Assembly (NCBI GenBank): GCA_034435035.1
Contig: DAOTXW010000081.1
Span: forward strand, 1 to 64,000
Length of the DNA: 64,000 bases
Direction: 5' to 3'
Origin: JAHEME01 sp034435035
Lineage (GTDB): Bacteria > Chloroflexota > Anaerolineae > Aggregatilineales > UBA3940
Below, in pieces: positions 15,575 through 25,430 of the stretch. How positions within the stretch are numbered: the first letter of the stretch is position 1; each line of letters starts with the position of its first letter. The notes under the pieces were generated by a model, which had not been told where the DNA came from, ran no database searches, and saw nothing but the letters and a program-made list of their open reading frames with translations. Both the position numbers and the translations under genes were made by a program.

Positions 15575-17992
15575 TCAGCGGTTCAGCGCAGCGCTGACCG
15601 CCGCATAGGCATCGACGATGCCGTAGCCGTAGACGTTGTTCTGCTCCGCCGTGCCAGCGCCGCAGAGATCAGGCGCCGGCACGTAGCGGGCGGTATCAAC
15701 TATGATCTGCTCGGTCGCGTCGATGTCCCCCACCAGCGACGGGTCGGCGGACCACAGCAGGGCCACCAGCCCGGCCACATGCGGGCTGGCGATTGAGGTG
15801 CCCGGCAGGCTCGCATAGCCGCCGCCGGGCACACTGGAAGGGATCTGATTGCCGGGCGCGACGACATCCGGCTTGATGCGCCCGCTGCCGTCGGCCAGGA
15901 TCGGCCCCCGGCTGCTGAAGTCGGTAACCAGCCCGGTGGCCGGGTCAACCGCGCCGACAGTGGTGGCCGCATCCGCATTGGCCGGCGCCCAGATGGTGCT
16001 GCACGCGGGGCCTTCATTCCCGGCTGAGACAATGAACATCTGGCCGGCGTCACGCAGGTGCTGGACGGCGATCGTGAGGATCATCGCATCGCAGCCTTCC
16101 TCCGGCGGGCAGCCCCATGAGTTGTTGGTCAGGTCGGCCCCACGGGCGGGATCGCCGTCGGCCAGGGGATCGCCATCCGGCGGGTACGGCGCGAACAGGA
16201 ACTGCATACAGTCCAGATAGTAGCCGGGGTTGCCCAGGTTGCGAGCCAGGTTACGGCAGGCGATCCAGCGGGCGCCCGGCGCCACGCCGATCCCGCCGCT
16301 GCCGAGGATCGTCCCGGTGGTATGAGTGCCGTGCCCGCCGGCATCCTCCGGCTCCGGGGCGCCATACCACGGATCGAGCCAGGTGTATTCGTGGCTCTCA
16401 TCGCTGCCGAGGTACTGCTGGCGCAGCGCCGGGTGTGTCCAGTCCACTCCACTGTCGGCGGAGCCGATCACGATGCCTTCTCCGGTGACGCCCAGCTCCT
16501 TCCAGACGCGCTCCGCGTCGATGGCATCGACACCGGCTGCCGGCGTCCCCGGTGAGTAGGAGCCGTCGTCGGGGAGGGTGATCCCGGTCGCATCGTCGGG
16601 CAGCGGTCGTGCCTGCGGGCTTTCCAGGATCCGGTCCACGCCGGGCTGCCGGGCCACAGCGTAGCGCAGCAGCGGCCCACCCTCCACCTCGATGCCGTTG
16701 ACCAGATAGTACGGCGTATACCGGGCTCCGCGTGCCTCCAGAAAGGCGCGCAGGTCTGCCTGCGAGGCGTTGGCGTGCTCAACGAGGGTCGCGTACACGG
16801 CGGCGCGGCGAGCATCCTGCCCGGCAATGTCACGGGCGAAGGCCGTGTCGGCCTGGTCAGCCATGACCACGAAAAAGGAATCGGGCTGAGGGCCGGGCTG
16901 CCCCAGCATCTGCCAGATGCCCAGCACCAGTGCCAGCGACCCAGCCGCCGGAGCAGCGCTGGCGGCCCGGCGGCGGGCCAGCCAGCCCATCGGGCGGCGC
17001 AGCGCCAGCAGAGCCGCCCCCAGCAGCAGCCCGATCCCGATCTGCGGCAGCAGCGCCCTGCCCCACGCCAGCAGCATCTGATCCTCCATCCAGTCGCCTT
17101 CCAGCCCGCTGGTGAAAGCCAGGGGCAGCAGAAACGCGGCCAGCAGGAAAGCCCACACGCTCCACCACGTCCGGCGCGGCTCTGGAGAGTCGGCTGCCGG
17201 GGCCAGCAGGCCGCCGGCGATCAGGCCGGCAGGCAGCAGGGCCAGCGACACATACACCCCCTGGAGCCACCAGCCCCGCACGGCCAGCAGCCCCGGCGTC
17301 AGCGCGGCAAAGAAAGCGCCTGACAGCAGGGCTGAGGCGATCGGGCGCCGACCCGGGGCCTGCGGATCGTAGAAGAAAACCAGCGCCAGCAGGGTGGCCG
17401 CAGCCAGTGAGGTGGACAGCGCATCCAGCAGCGCCTGCATGATCTCGCGGGGAGTTCCCAGCGCCCCGACCGCGGCCCAGATGCTGCTCAGCACAAAGCC
17501 AGCCGCCAGCCCCGGCCCGATCCCCACAGGCCGCCCGATCAGGCGCCGCCGCCCGGACGCGATCAGCGCGGCGGTATAGCCCAGCAGGGCCAGCGGCGGC
17601 AGGGCATCGGGCAGGCCGGGCCAGAGCAGTTCGCGGTCGAGCGCCAGCAGCAGCCCGCCCAGCAGCGCATGCCCACCGGCAGCGGCCAGCGCCAGCGCAG
17701 CGCCGCGCCACAGCTCGTAGCCCGCCCGGCGCAGCAGCAGGGCTGCCGGCCCGAACAGGATCAGCAGGGCCAGGCCGTAGATCAGCGGTCGGGCCAGATC
17801 CGCCGCCAGCAGGCTGCCGAACAGCGGCACAGAGAACTCGGACAGCAGCGTGGCCAGCCACAGCCAGCCTCCCATACAAACCACCGCCGCCGCGATCAGC
17901 ACGGCCAGGGCGGTCAGGCAGCCGTGGGGGCCAGCCGCCGCAGGAATCTCCGGGGCGGCGGCGCCGGCAATGGATTCTCGTTCATCGGCCAT
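15575..17992 (-). CDS. Subtilisin-family serine peptidase with large N-terminal membrane domain
   Basis: 805 residues. Residues about 25-350 form a polytopic membrane domain with roughly eight to ten hydrophobic segments (for example TALAVLIAAAVVCMGGWLWL). Residues about 375-465 resemble an I9 inhibitor prodomain. From about residue 490 there is an S8 catalytic domain with all three catalytic residues: Asp in GSADSGVDWTHP (near 514), His in GGHGTHTTGT (near 554), Ser in LPGTSIASPHVAG (near 732), and the oxyanion Asn in VSAGNEGP. The peptidase would be tethered to the membrane and face the outside. Directly downstream of radA (18-base gap) and probably on its transcript. Confidence 0.9.
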   Translation of the reverse strand: MADERESIAGAAAPEIPAAAGPHGCLTALAVLIAAAVVCMGGWLWLATLLSEFSVPLFGSLLAADLARPLIYGLALLILFGPAALLLRRAGYELWRGAALALAAAGGHALLGGLLLALDRELLWPGLPDALPPLALLGYTAALIASGRRRLIGRPVGIGPGLAAGFVLSSIWAAVGALGTPREIMQALLDALSTSLAAATLLALVFFYDPQAPGRRPIASALLSGAFFAALTPGLLAVRGWWLQGVYVSLALLPAGLIAGGLLAPAADSPEPRRTWWSVWAFLLAAFLLPLAFTSGLEGDWMEDQMLLAWGRALLPQIGIGLLLGAALLALRRPMGWLARRRAASAAPAAGSLALVLGIWQMLGQPGPQPDSFFVVMADQADTAFARDIAGQDARRAAVYATLVEHANASQADLRAFLEARGARYTPYYLVNGIEVEGGPLLRYAVARQPGVDRILESPQARPLPDDATGITLPDDGSYSPGTPAAGVDAIDAERVWKELGVTGEGIVIGSADSGVDWTHPALRQQYLGSDESHEYTWLDPWYGAPEPEDAGGHGTHTTGTILGSGGIGVAPGARWIACRNLARNLGNPGYYLDCMQFLFAPYPPDGDPLADGDPARGADLTNNSWGCPPEEGCDAMILTIAVQHLRDAGQMFIVSAGNEGPACSTIWAPANADAATTVGAVDPATGLVTDFSSRGPILADGSGRIKPDVVAPGNQIPSSVPGGGYASLPGTSIASPHVAGLVALLWSADPSLVGDIDATEQIIVDTARYVPAPDLCGAGTAEQNNVYGYGIVDAYAAVSAALNR

Positions 17993-18010
17993 GGGGATGT
18001 CTCCTGAAGA

Positions 18011-19381
18011 TCAGCGCAGCGCGGCGTCCATCGCCTCTTCCAGCGAGCGGACGGCGATGGCCTGGATGTTTTCAGGCAGCGGCTCGCCGGTGCGCCGCAC
18101 CGAGCGCGGGATCAGCACCCGGCGGAAGCCCAGCTTGGCGGCCTCGTTGAGCCGCACGCTGAGCTGGCTGACAGCGCGCAGCTCGCCGCTGAGGCCGATC
18201 TCGCCCACGCAGGCCAGGTCGGCCGGCAGCGGGCGATCCTTCGCGCTCGATGCCAGCGCCAGCGCCACGGCCAGATCGGCTGCCGGCTCGTCGATGCGCA
18301 GCCCGCCGATGACGTTCACGAACACGTCCTGCTCGGCCAGCCGGACGCCGGCGCGGCGCGTCAGGACGGCGGTGATCAGCAGCATCCGGTTGAAGTCGAT
18401 GCCGTTGGCGGTTCGCCGCGGGTTGGCAAAGCTGGTCGGGGTCGCCAGCGCCTGCACCTCGGCCAGCAGCGGGCGCGTCCCTTCGATGGTCACCACAATG
18501 GCGGACCCGGCGGCATTGACCATCCGCTCGGCCAGGAACGCCTCCGAGGGGTTCGGCACCTCCACCATGCCCGCCGCCTGCATCTCAAAGACCCCCACCT
18601 CGGAGGTGGCGCCGAAGCGGTTCTTGACGCTGCGCAGCAGGCGGAACGCCTGAAAAGCATCACCCTCCAGATACAGGACGGTATCGACGATATGCTCCAG
18701 CACCCGCGGGCCGGCGATCGTCCCATCCTTGGTGACATGGCCGACCAGAAAGACAGCGATGCCGCTCTCCTTGGCCAGCTGCTGCAGCGCCGACGCGCAC
18801 TGCCGGATCTGGCTCACGTTGCCGGCAGTCGAGTCCACCGCTTCTGAGTAAGTCGTCTGGATCGAATCGATCACCAGCACCTGCGGGCGGACAGCCTCCA
18901 CATGCGACAGGATCGCGTCCAGATTAGTTTCTGTCACCAGATACAGATTCTCGGTGGTGATGCCCAGCCGCTCGGCGCGCATCTTGATCTGTCGGGCGGA
19001 CTCCTCACCGGAGACGTACAGGGCCGGGCCGGCGGTGTCGGCCAGCAGAGCGGTGGCCTGCAGCAGCAGGGTGCTTTTGCCCATGCCCGGCTCCCCGCCG
19101 ATCAGGATCAGGCTGCCGGGGACCACGCCGCCGCCCAGCACGCGGGAGAACTCCTCCATCGGCAGGGGAAGGCGTTCCCAGGGGTCGCCTTCGATCTCAA
19201 ACAGGCGCTTCGGCTCCGACCGCTGACCGGCGCCGCGCCCGGCGGACCGCCCCGCCGCCGGCGCCGGGACTATTTCCTCAATGAAGGTGTTCCAGCCTCC
19301 GCAGCCGGGGCAGCGGCCCATCGGCCGGGGGGAGTGGCGGCCGCATTCCCGGCATACATAGACCGTCCGAGTTTTTGCCAT
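18011..19381 (-). CDS. radA: DNA repair protein RadA
   Basis: 456-residue RecA-related ATPase that drives branch migration in recombination. Parts in order: N-terminal zinc finger CRECGRHSPRPMGRCPGCGG; Walker A GGEPGMGKSTLL near residue 95; the RadA-specific KNRFG motif in RSVKNRFGATSE; and a C-terminal Lon-protease-like domain (NVIGGLRIDEPAADLAVALA, VGEIGLSGELRAV). Start is MAKTRTVYVCREC, since the zinc finger is at the extreme N-terminus in the family; the frame stays open far upstream but that part is antisense to glgP. Divergent from glgP. Confidence 0.97.
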   Translation of the reverse strand: MAKTRTVYVCRECGRHSPRPMGRCPGCGGWNTFIEEIVPAPAAGRSAGRGAGQRSEPKRLFEIEGDPWERLPLPMEEFSRVLGGGVVPGSLILIGGEPGMGKSTLLLQATALLADTAGPALYVSGEESARQIKMRAERLGITTENLYLVTETNLDAILSHVEAVRPQVLVIDSIQTTYSEAVDSTAGNVSQIRQCASALQQLAKESGIAVFLVGHVTKDGTIAGPRVLEHIVDTVLYLEGDAFQAFRLLRSVKNRFGATSEVGVFEMQAAGMVEVPNPSEAFLAERMVNAAGSAIVVTIEGTRPLLAEVQALATPTSFANPRRTANGIDFNRMLLITAVLTRRAGVRLAEQDVFVNVIGGLRIDEPAADLAVALALASSAKDRPLPADLACVGEIGLSGELRAVSQLSVRLNEAAKLGFRRVLIPRSVRRTGEPLPENIQAIAVRSLEEAMDAALR

Positions 19382-19495
19382 GAGTCCCTCTAACGCCTTA
19401 TACTTCCAGGAGAACCCTGATTGTACCACACGACCCGACGCTGTATGCCTGATGGCCGGGGCGCAAACCCGGCACCTGGAGAGGAGAAGGCCTTC

Positions 19496-22069
19496 ATGCG
19501 ACCCGTGGCAACTTACACGGTCGTCTCTGCGATCCCGGAGGCGCTGCGGCGGCTCCCTGAGCTGGCTTACAACATCCACTGGGCGTGGGATCATGAAGCG
19601 ATCGAGCTCTTTCGGCGGATGGACCTCGACCTGTGGGAAGAAACCAGCCATAACCCCGTCAAAATGATGGGGCTGATCAGCCAGGCCAAGCTGAATGCGC
19701 TGGCCCGCGATGACGGCTTCCTGGCACACCTGAACCGCGTGCTGGCCGCCCATGACGACTATATCTATAAGGCCGACCGGGCCTGGTATCCTCAGGAGTA
19801 CACCCCGGAAGAGTACCCCCAGATCGCCTATTTCTCCTTTGAGTTCGGCCTGACAGAGTCGATCCCCAGCTACTCCGGCGGGCTGGGTGTGCTGGCAGGC
19901 GATCACCTGAAAGCCGCCAGCGACCTGGCGGTTCCGCTGACGGGCGTGGGCCTGCTGTACCAGCAGGGGTACTTCCGGCAGTATCTGAACATCGATGGCT
20001 GGCAGCAGGAGCGCTACCCCGACAACGACTTCTATACCATGCCGATCCGGCTGATGAAGGACGGATCGGGGCAGCCGATCCGCATCAGCGTCGAGCTGCC
20101 GGGGCGCTCCGTCTATGCGCAGATCTGGCAGGTGCGGGTGGGGCGGGTCAACCTCTATCTGCTGGATACCAACATCCCGGAGAACCCCCGGCGCGAGGAC
20201 CAGAACCTCACCGACCAGCTGTACGGCGGCGACCGCGAGACGCGCATCAAGCAGGAGATCCTGCTGGGCATCGGCGGGCTGCGGGCGCTGATCGCGCTGG
20301 GGATCGAGCCCACCGTCTGCCACATGAACGAAGGCCATTCGGCCTTCCTGGCGCTGGAACGGGCGCGGCTGCTGATGCAGCGCTTCAGCATGAGCTTTGC
20401 CGAGGCGCTGACCATCACGGCATCCAGCAATGTCTTCACCACGCATACCCCCGTCCCGGCTGGCAACGACTATTTCAAGCCGGAACTGGTCGAACAGTAT
20501 TTTGCAGCCTACCGCAAGGAACTGGGGCTGACCAGCGAGGAGTTCCTCGCGCTGGGGCGCGTGGATCCCGCCAACGCGGAAGAGTATTTCTGCATGACAG
20601 TGCTGGCGCTGCGCGCCTCGACGTATGCCAACGGCGTCAGCCGGCTGCATGGCGAGGTAGCCCGCAGGATGTGGAAGGACGTTTACCCCGGTGTGCCCCT
20701 GACCGAGGTGCCGATCAGCTCGGTCACCAATGGCGTGCACATCTTCAGCTGGGTCTCCAGCGAGATGGCCAGCCTGTACGATCGCTACCTGGGTCCGCGC
20801 TGGCGCGAGGAGCCTTCCGATCGGCGAGTCTGGCAGCGCGCCGCCAACATCCCCAGCGAGGAATTGTGGCGCACCCATGAGCGCAGCCGGGAGCGGCTGG
20901 TGAACTTCGTCCGCAGCCAGCTGGTCAGCCAGCTGGAGAGGCGCGGGGCACCCCCCTCTGAGATCGAAGAGGCGCACGAGGTGCTGGACCCCGATGCGCT
21001 GACCATCGGCTTTGCCCGGCGCTTCGCCACCTACAAGCGAGCCACCCTGCTGCTGCGCGATCCGGAGCGCCTGAGCAGCATGATGTGCAGCGAGCGGCCT
21101 ATCCAGTTCGTGTTCGCAGGCAAGGCGCATCCCCATGACAATGAAGGCAAACAGTTCATCCGGGATATCGTGCACTTCGCCCGCAACACGGGCTGCCGCA
21201 ACCGCATCGTCTTCCTCGAAGACTATGACATGGTGATCGCCCGCCACCTGGTGCAGGGCGTCGATGTCTGGCTCAACACGCCGCGCCGCCCGCTGGAAGC
21301 CAGCGGCACCAGCGGCATGAAAGCCGTGATGAACGGCGTCCTGAACCTGAGCGTGCTTGATGGCTGGTGGGCAGAAGCCTACCGGCGTGAGCTGGGCTGG
21401 GCGATCGGGCACGGCGAGGAATACGACGATCAGGAGATGCAGGATTACATCGAATCCAATGCCGCCTATGAGATGCTGGAGAAGGATCTGATCCCCACCT
21501 TCTATGATCGGGGATCGGATGGGCTGCCGCGCGGGTGGATCATGCGGATGAAGGCATCTCTCCGGGAGCTGGCGCCGGTCTTCAGCATGGATCGCGTGGT
21601 GCAGGAGTATACGCGCCGATTCTATGTGCCGGCGCTGGAGCACGCCCGCAGCCTGAGCGCAGAGGATTACCGCTATGGCCGCGAGTTTGCATCGTGGCTG
21701 CAGGGTCTTCAGGACAAGTGGGCCGGCCTGACGATCGGCGCCATCGTGCCGGGTTTCCCGATGCATGCCGAAGTGCGGGTCGGGGATCGGCTCCAGTTCA
21801 CCGCCCAGGTTTACCTCGACCATGTCCCCCCCGAGGACGTGACGGTCCAGCTCTACGAAGGGCCCATCGACACCGAAGGCAATATCGTCAGAGGCCACGC
21901 GCACGACATGGTGCGCACCGGCGCCGGCGCCCAGGGCAAGGGCTGGCACGAGTATATGGTTGAGCTGACATCGGAGACGACCGGCCAGCACGGCTACACG
22001 GCCCGCCTGGTTCCACGCCACGCGGAACTGCGGCACCCGCTGCGGCTGGCCCTGATCACCTGGGCGTAA
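19496..22069 (+). CDS. glgP: Alpha-glucan (glycogen) phosphorylase
   Basis: 857-residue GT35 enzyme releasing glucose 1-phosphate from alpha-1,4-glucans. The N-terminus (PELAYNIHWAWDHEAIELF) is the DUF3417 segment of the Thermotoga/actinobacterial-type phosphorylase. Then EFGLTESIPSYSGGLGVLAGD, TNGVHIFSWV, and the PLP site EASGTSGMKAVMNG with its Lys. The last 120 residues (VPGFPMHAEVRVGDRLQFTA onward) form a beta-rich segment typical of this subtype. ATG 19496 is preceded by GGAGAGGAGAAGG. Implies glycogen or maltodextrin use. Ends before a strong hairpin at 22100. Confidence 0.96.
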   Translation: MRPVATYTVVSAIPEALRRLPELAYNIHWAWDHEAIELFRRMDLDLWEETSHNPVKMMGLISQAKLNALARDDGFLAHLNRVLAAHDDYIYKADRAWYPQEYTPEEYPQIAYFSFEFGLTESIPSYSGGLGVLAGDHLKAASDLAVPLTGVGLLYQQGYFRQYLNIDGWQQERYPDNDFYTMPIRLMKDGSGQPIRISVELPGRSVYAQIWQVRVGRVNLYLLDTNIPENPRREDQNLTDQLYGGDRETRIKQEILLGIGGLRALIALGIEPTVCHMNEGHSAFLALERARLLMQRFSMSFAEALTITASSNVFTTHTPVPAGNDYFKPELVEQYFAAYRKELGLTSEEFLALGRVDPANAEEYFCMTVLALRASTYANGVSRLHGEVARRMWKDVYPGVPLTEVPISSVTNGVHIFSWVSSEMASLYDRYLGPRWREEPSDRRVWQRAANIPSEELWRTHERSRERLVNFVRSQLVSQLERRGAPPSEIEEAHEVLDPDALTIGFARRFATYKRATLLLRDPERLSSMMCSERPIQFVFAGKAHPHDNEGKQFIRDIVHFARNTGCRNRIVFLEDYDMVIARHLVQGVDVWLNTPRRPLEASGTSGMKAVMNGVLNLSVLDGWWAEAYRRELGWAIGHGEEYDDQEMQDYIESNAAYEMLEKDLIPTFYDRGSDGLPRGWIMRMKASLRELAPVFSMDRVVQEYTRRFYVPALEHARSLSAEDYRYGREFASWLQGLQDKWAGLTIGAIVPGFPMHAEVRVGDRLQFTAQVYLDHVPPEDVTVQLYEGPIDTEGNIVRGHAHDMVRTGAGAQGKGWHEYMVELTSETTGQHGYTARLVPRHAELRHPLRLALITWA

Positions 22070-22099
22070 GTCGATCGGCAGGCTGTTAACGGCATCGAT

Positions 22100-22127
22100 G
22101 CAGGGGCGCACTCAACTGCGCCCCTGC
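22100..22127. terminator. Hairpin between convergent glgP and M1 peptidase
   Basis: Perfect 11-base stem GCAGGGGCGCA/TGCGCCCCTGC with a six-base loop in the 72-base gap. No T-tract on either side, but symmetric placement suggests bidirectional termination. Confidence 0.5.
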
Positions 22128-22141
22128 GCTTCGGCCGGACT

Positions 22142-23710
22142 CTACCCGCCGGGATAGACCCATTCGTCAAAGAAGGCGCCGGCTTCCTCCCCGAAGGACT
22201 CGACCAGCAGCGCACGCATAGCCGCATTATCGGCGATGCCGTAGCGGTGGCGGTCGAAGTAGGTCTGCAGGAATGCCTGCACGGCTTCCGGGCCGTAGTC
22301 ATCCTCCAGGTAGCTGTAGAACAGGGCGCCGCCGCTGTACACGAATACGCGGTACTCGTACCCGTCATAGGTCTCAGCGGGCAGCCCGACCGGCTCCTGC
22401 GAGCCCCCCCCGTCCAGAAAGCCGTCCAGCTCGTCCTGATAGGTGTCGCGCACCCGCTGGCCCGCCCGCCGGCCGTCAACCTGCCGGAAGTAGACCTCCA
22501 CGCTGAATTCGGCCAGCCCCTCATCCAGCCACGGCTCCGTGACCTGATCGTTGCCCACCAGGCTGTACCACCACTGGTGAGCCGCCTCGTGCACCACCAC
22601 CCATTCCAGCAGCCGATCATCGCCGGAGCGCCACACATCTTCGGCGATGTAGATCAGGCCGGGATACTCGATGCCGGCGGCCACCACGGGCGCCTCAAAT
22701 ACATCCAGCTCGCTGAACGGGTAGCGCCCGAACTGCGCGTCAAACACTTCGACCGCAGCAGCCGCCTGGTTCAGCGCGGCCTGATCGGCCCCGGAACTGC
22801 CGGGCAGCGACCAGACGCGCACCGTCACGCCATTGCGGGCCGATTCATCCACCTCCAGTTCGCGGCCCAGCGCCAGGGAGAAATCCCGCACCGGCCCCGT
22901 GACGAAGCGGGCGCTGACCCGGTCGCTGTCCTGCCTGGTGCTGACGGCCGTCCCGGTCGCGGCGGCCTGCCAGCCCGCCGGGGCGGTGAGGGTGACATCA
23001 AACAGAGCCGCCGCGCTGTAGACCGGATCGCCGGTTTCGTCGGGCCACTCCAGCCACCAGCCGTCCGCTTCATAGACGGACAGCAGCGGCAGGAAGCTGG
23101 ACAGGATGATCACGCCGCCGGTGTTGGCCAGCCGGCCGTAGCCGATCTGGCTGTCGGCGGGCAGGGTCAGGCTGAAATCCAGCGCCGCTTCAGCCGCCTC
23201 GCCGGGCGGCAGCGGCGCGATCAGGGGGAGGGTGAGGGCCGTGTCACTCACGCTCAGGGCCGGCTCGACGGGCTGTCCGTCAACCCGCGCCGCCGCCACG
23301 GTCAGGCGGCCGCCGCCCACCAGCGCGTTGGGGTACAGGCGGAAGACCAGCCCGGTGAGCGCATCGGGGGTGCGGTTGACGAACCGGACTGTCTCGGTCC
23401 CGGTCACCACCAGCGGATCAGGCTGCAGGCTGAGGCTGACCGCGTAGCGCGTGCTGTCCGCAAAGGCATCCACATCGCCTTCAAAGCCCGGCCGCATCGC
23501 GGGGTAGTGATCAGCGGCCCTTCCAACTTCGACGGGCGCAGGCGGAGTCGCCGCTGGCTCCCGGTCGCTGCGAGGGGCGGCTGTTGGCACCGGCTGTTCA
23601 GGCAGTGACCCCGATGCAGGCGGCGTGGGGGCTGCCAGTTCCGGCAGCGAACCGCAGGTGCAGGCCAGCGCCAGCGCAGCGATCAGGAGGGGCAGGATCT
23701 GTCGGCTCAT
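22142..23710 (-). CDS. M1-family metallopeptidase, lipoprotein
   Basis: 522-residue zinc aminopeptidase-like protein. The gluzincin site is intact: VVHEAAHQWWYSLVG (HExxH) with the third ligand in EPWLDEGLAEF, 18 residues after the second His. The N-terminus MSRQILPLLIAALALAC is a lipoprotein signal with Cys at the lipobox, followed by a Pro/Ala/Thr-rich linker, so it should be anchored outside the membrane. It lacks the GAMEN exopeptidase motif in its usual form; IEYPGLIYI takes its place, so specificity may differ. Its ATG overlaps the stop of the upstream GT39-like gene by four bases. Confidence 0.9.
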   Translation of the reverse strand: MSRQILPLLIAALALACTCGSLPELAAPTPPASGSLPEQPVPTAAPRSDREPAATPPAPVEVGRAADHYPAMRPGFEGDVDAFADSTRYAVSLSLQPDPLVVTGTETVRFVNRTPDALTGLVFRLYPNALVGGGRLTVAAARVDGQPVEPALSVSDTALTLPLIAPLPPGEAAEAALDFSLTLPADSQIGYGRLANTGGVIILSSFLPLLSVYEADGWWLEWPDETGDPVYSAAALFDVTLTAPAGWQAAATGTAVSTRQDSDRVSARFVTGPVRDFSLALGRELEVDESARNGVTVRVWSLPGSSGADQAALNQAAAAVEVFDAQFGRYPFSELDVFEAPVVAAGIEYPGLIYIAEDVWRSGDDRLLEWVVVHEAAHQWWYSLVGNDQVTEPWLDEGLAEFSVEVYFRQVDGRRAGQRVRDTYQDELDGFLDGGGSQEPVGLPAETYDGYEYRVFVYSGGALFYSYLEDDYGPEAVQAFLQTYFDRHRYGIADNAAMRALLVESFGEEAGAFFDEWVYPGG

Positions 23711-25293
23711 GGGGCAGTGTCTTCTTCCGGATAGGGCGCGGGCTGCCGGGAGAATTCTCCATCGGCATAGAACCACACCTCGCGGCCAGGATACATGGCA
23801 ATTACCGCGTAGCTCAGGCGTAGGTTCAGATCGTGGGCCGCGATGATCGGGTCATTGTACCAGGGTGAGTTGAGCGAAAAGAACGCGCCGTAGTCGCTCC
23901 ACAGGCCGCCGCGCACCAGCACCAGCGTGGGCTTCCCCGCAGCCAGCCGGGCCAGCTGATCCAGCGGCTCCCGCGTGATGCCGTACAATCCGCGCCAATC
24001 AGGCAGGCGCCCCGGCAGATACAGGGTCAGGTTCAGGGCGATCAGCAGGCCCAGCACAGGCCAGGCCAGGCGCGTGGAGCCGCCCAGCATCCGATGGGCG
24101 GCGGTGCGGCGGTCGCCGCCCGGCAGCATCGTGCGCGCGCCGTGCCAGAAAAAGCGCGCCACGCCCCGGAGGCCCACCGCCGCCAGGACAGCCAGCCCGG
24201 CATGCGCCTCGTAGTAGTAACGTGGGCCGTAAGCGCTGCCGCCGACCCAGTAGGTCAGGTAGGCGATGACCAGTGCAGCGAACACCCCGGCCAGCAGCGC
24301 CGGCCACGCACGCCGGCCGCGGCGGGCTTCCAGCAGGCCGAAGATCAGCCCGGCGACCAGCGGCATCCAGCTCAGGCGGGACCAGCCAAACAGGTCGCCA
24401 GCCCATACCTCCAGATCGGCGGCGGCGTTGGCGATCGCCTGCTCCAGAGTATGCCCGCTGTGAGGGCCGATGCCGGGGCCGAAGCCGATCCGGTCGTAGG
24501 GCCAGACCAGCGTATACAGATTCATGAAGGGATCGCCGGTGACGGCATAGAGGTACAGGGGCTGGAGCAGCGCCACCGGCGCCGCCGCGGCCAGAACCGG
24601 CCAGTAATGACGCGCCAAAGCGGGCAGGCCCGGCGCCCGCCCGGCTGCCCGGTACAGCAGCAGCAGGGCCGGCGGAATCCACACGGCGATGGCCGTCAGC
24701 GGGCGGGTGATGATCAGCAGCCCGGTTGCCAGGCCCATCAGGGCAGCCCAGCCCCGCGCCGGGCGACCTGCTGCGCGGGCCTCTTCGGCGCGGAGCAGGC
24801 CCAGCAGCAGCAGGGCCGTCCACAGCGCCGACCCGGCATGACTCATGAAGGTGCTGGACTGGATGAGGAAGAACGGGGAAGTCAGCGCCAGCAGCGCCGC
24901 CAGGATCCCGATCTGTCGATCGAACAGATCGCGGCCCAGGACAAAGACAGCCGCCACCAGCAGGCCGCCCAGCACCGGGTTGACCAGCCACCCGGCGCCC
25001 AGCGCCTCGCCCAGCGCCAGCACCAGCGGCCAGCCGATGGCATACTTGCCCACACGGCGGCCATCCAGCGTGAGCACAAACGGGGTAAAGAAGCCCGCCT
25101 CGCTGGGCGCAGGCGGAGCCCACAGCGCCCCGCGGGCCAGCGTGCGAGCCTGGAACAGATAGGCGATCTCGTCTTCCAGATGGGGCAGGCGCTCGGTGAC
25201 GCCCAGAGCCATCAGGCTGGCTGCCAGCAGCCCCAGGGCCGCCAGCCCGGCCATGATCAGCGTGTCGTATGAGGGGCGACGGCGTTCATCCAT
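23707..25293 (-). CDS. Polytopic membrane glycosyltransferase-like protein (GT39/ArnT type)
   Basis: 528 residues with about 11-12 hydrophobic segments. The N-terminal part has PHLEDEIAYLFQARTLARG, matching the first extracytoplasmic loop of GT39/GT83-type mannosyl- or aminoarabinosyltransferases, in which acidic residues (here the DE pair) bind the polyprenyl-phosphate sugar. A further external segment YGPRYYYEAHAGL is common in this class. Likely moves a sugar from a lipid carrier to an external acceptor. Start MDERRRPSYDT chosen since the frame upstream is not conserved-looking; a TAAACT seven bases before the ATG suggests a leaderless message. Co-transcribed with the M1 peptidase. Confidence 0.82.
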   Translation of the reverse strand: MDERRRPSYDTLIMAGLAALGLLAASLMALGVTERLPHLEDEIAYLFQARTLARGALWAPPAPSEAGFFTPFVLTLDGRRVGKYAIGWPLVLALGEALGAGWLVNPVLGGLLVAAVFVLGRDLFDRQIGILAALLALTSPFFLIQSSTFMSHAGSALWTALLLLGLLRAEEARAAGRPARGWAALMGLATGLLIITRPLTAIAVWIPPALLLLYRAAGRAPGLPALARHYWPVLAAAAPVALLQPLYLYAVTGDPFMNLYTLVWPYDRIGFGPGIGPHSGHTLEQAIANAAADLEVWAGDLFGWSRLSWMPLVAGLIFGLLEARRGRRAWPALLAGVFAALVIAYLTYWVGGSAYGPRYYYEAHAGLAVLAAVGLRGVARFFWHGARTMLPGGDRRTAAHRMLGGSTRLAWPVLGLLIALNLTLYLPGRLPDWRGLYGITREPLDQLARLAAGKPTLVLVRGGLWSDYGAFFSLNSPWYNDPIIAAHDLNLRLSYAVIAMYPGREVWFYADGEFSRQPAPYPEEDTAP

Positions 25294-25300
25294 GCGGGCG

Positions 25301-25306
25301 AGTTTA
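25301..25306 (-). promoter_or_regulatory. Putative -10 of a leaderless GT39-like transcript
   Basis: Minus strand TAAACT lies seven bases before the ATG at 25293, which would put the transcript start at or next to the start codon. No Shine-Dalgarno sequence is visible. Confidence 0.4.
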
Positions 25307-25344
25307 CCTGAGGGGCCCACCCGGCAGCAACGGCCCGGCTCGCA

Positions 25345-25372
25345 TGGCGATTCGGGAGCGATCCGGTACAAT
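25345..25372 (+). promoter_or_regulatory. Weak promoter of the 25.4-kb lipoprotein gene
   Basis: TGGCGA, 16-base spacer, TACAAT (25367-25372), 58 bases before the lipoprotein ATG. Good -10, poor -35. Confidence 0.4.
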
Positions 25373-25430
25373 AGCGCGGGCCTGCCCCAACCGGCAGGCG
25401 CAAAACCTGACACAGAAACGGCTGCCTGTT

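Noticed and set aside
19382..22111. Minus-strand frame that extends radA by about 900 codons
   Set aside because: It runs antisense to the well-conserved glgP gene; RadA starts with its zinc finger at MAKTRTVYVCREC, and high GC keeps stops rare on the opposite strand.
22247..23608. 453-codon plus-strand open frame
   Set aside because: Antisense to the M1 peptidase, whose HExxH and lipobox are clear; the frame is low-complexity Arg/Gln-rich and has no motif.
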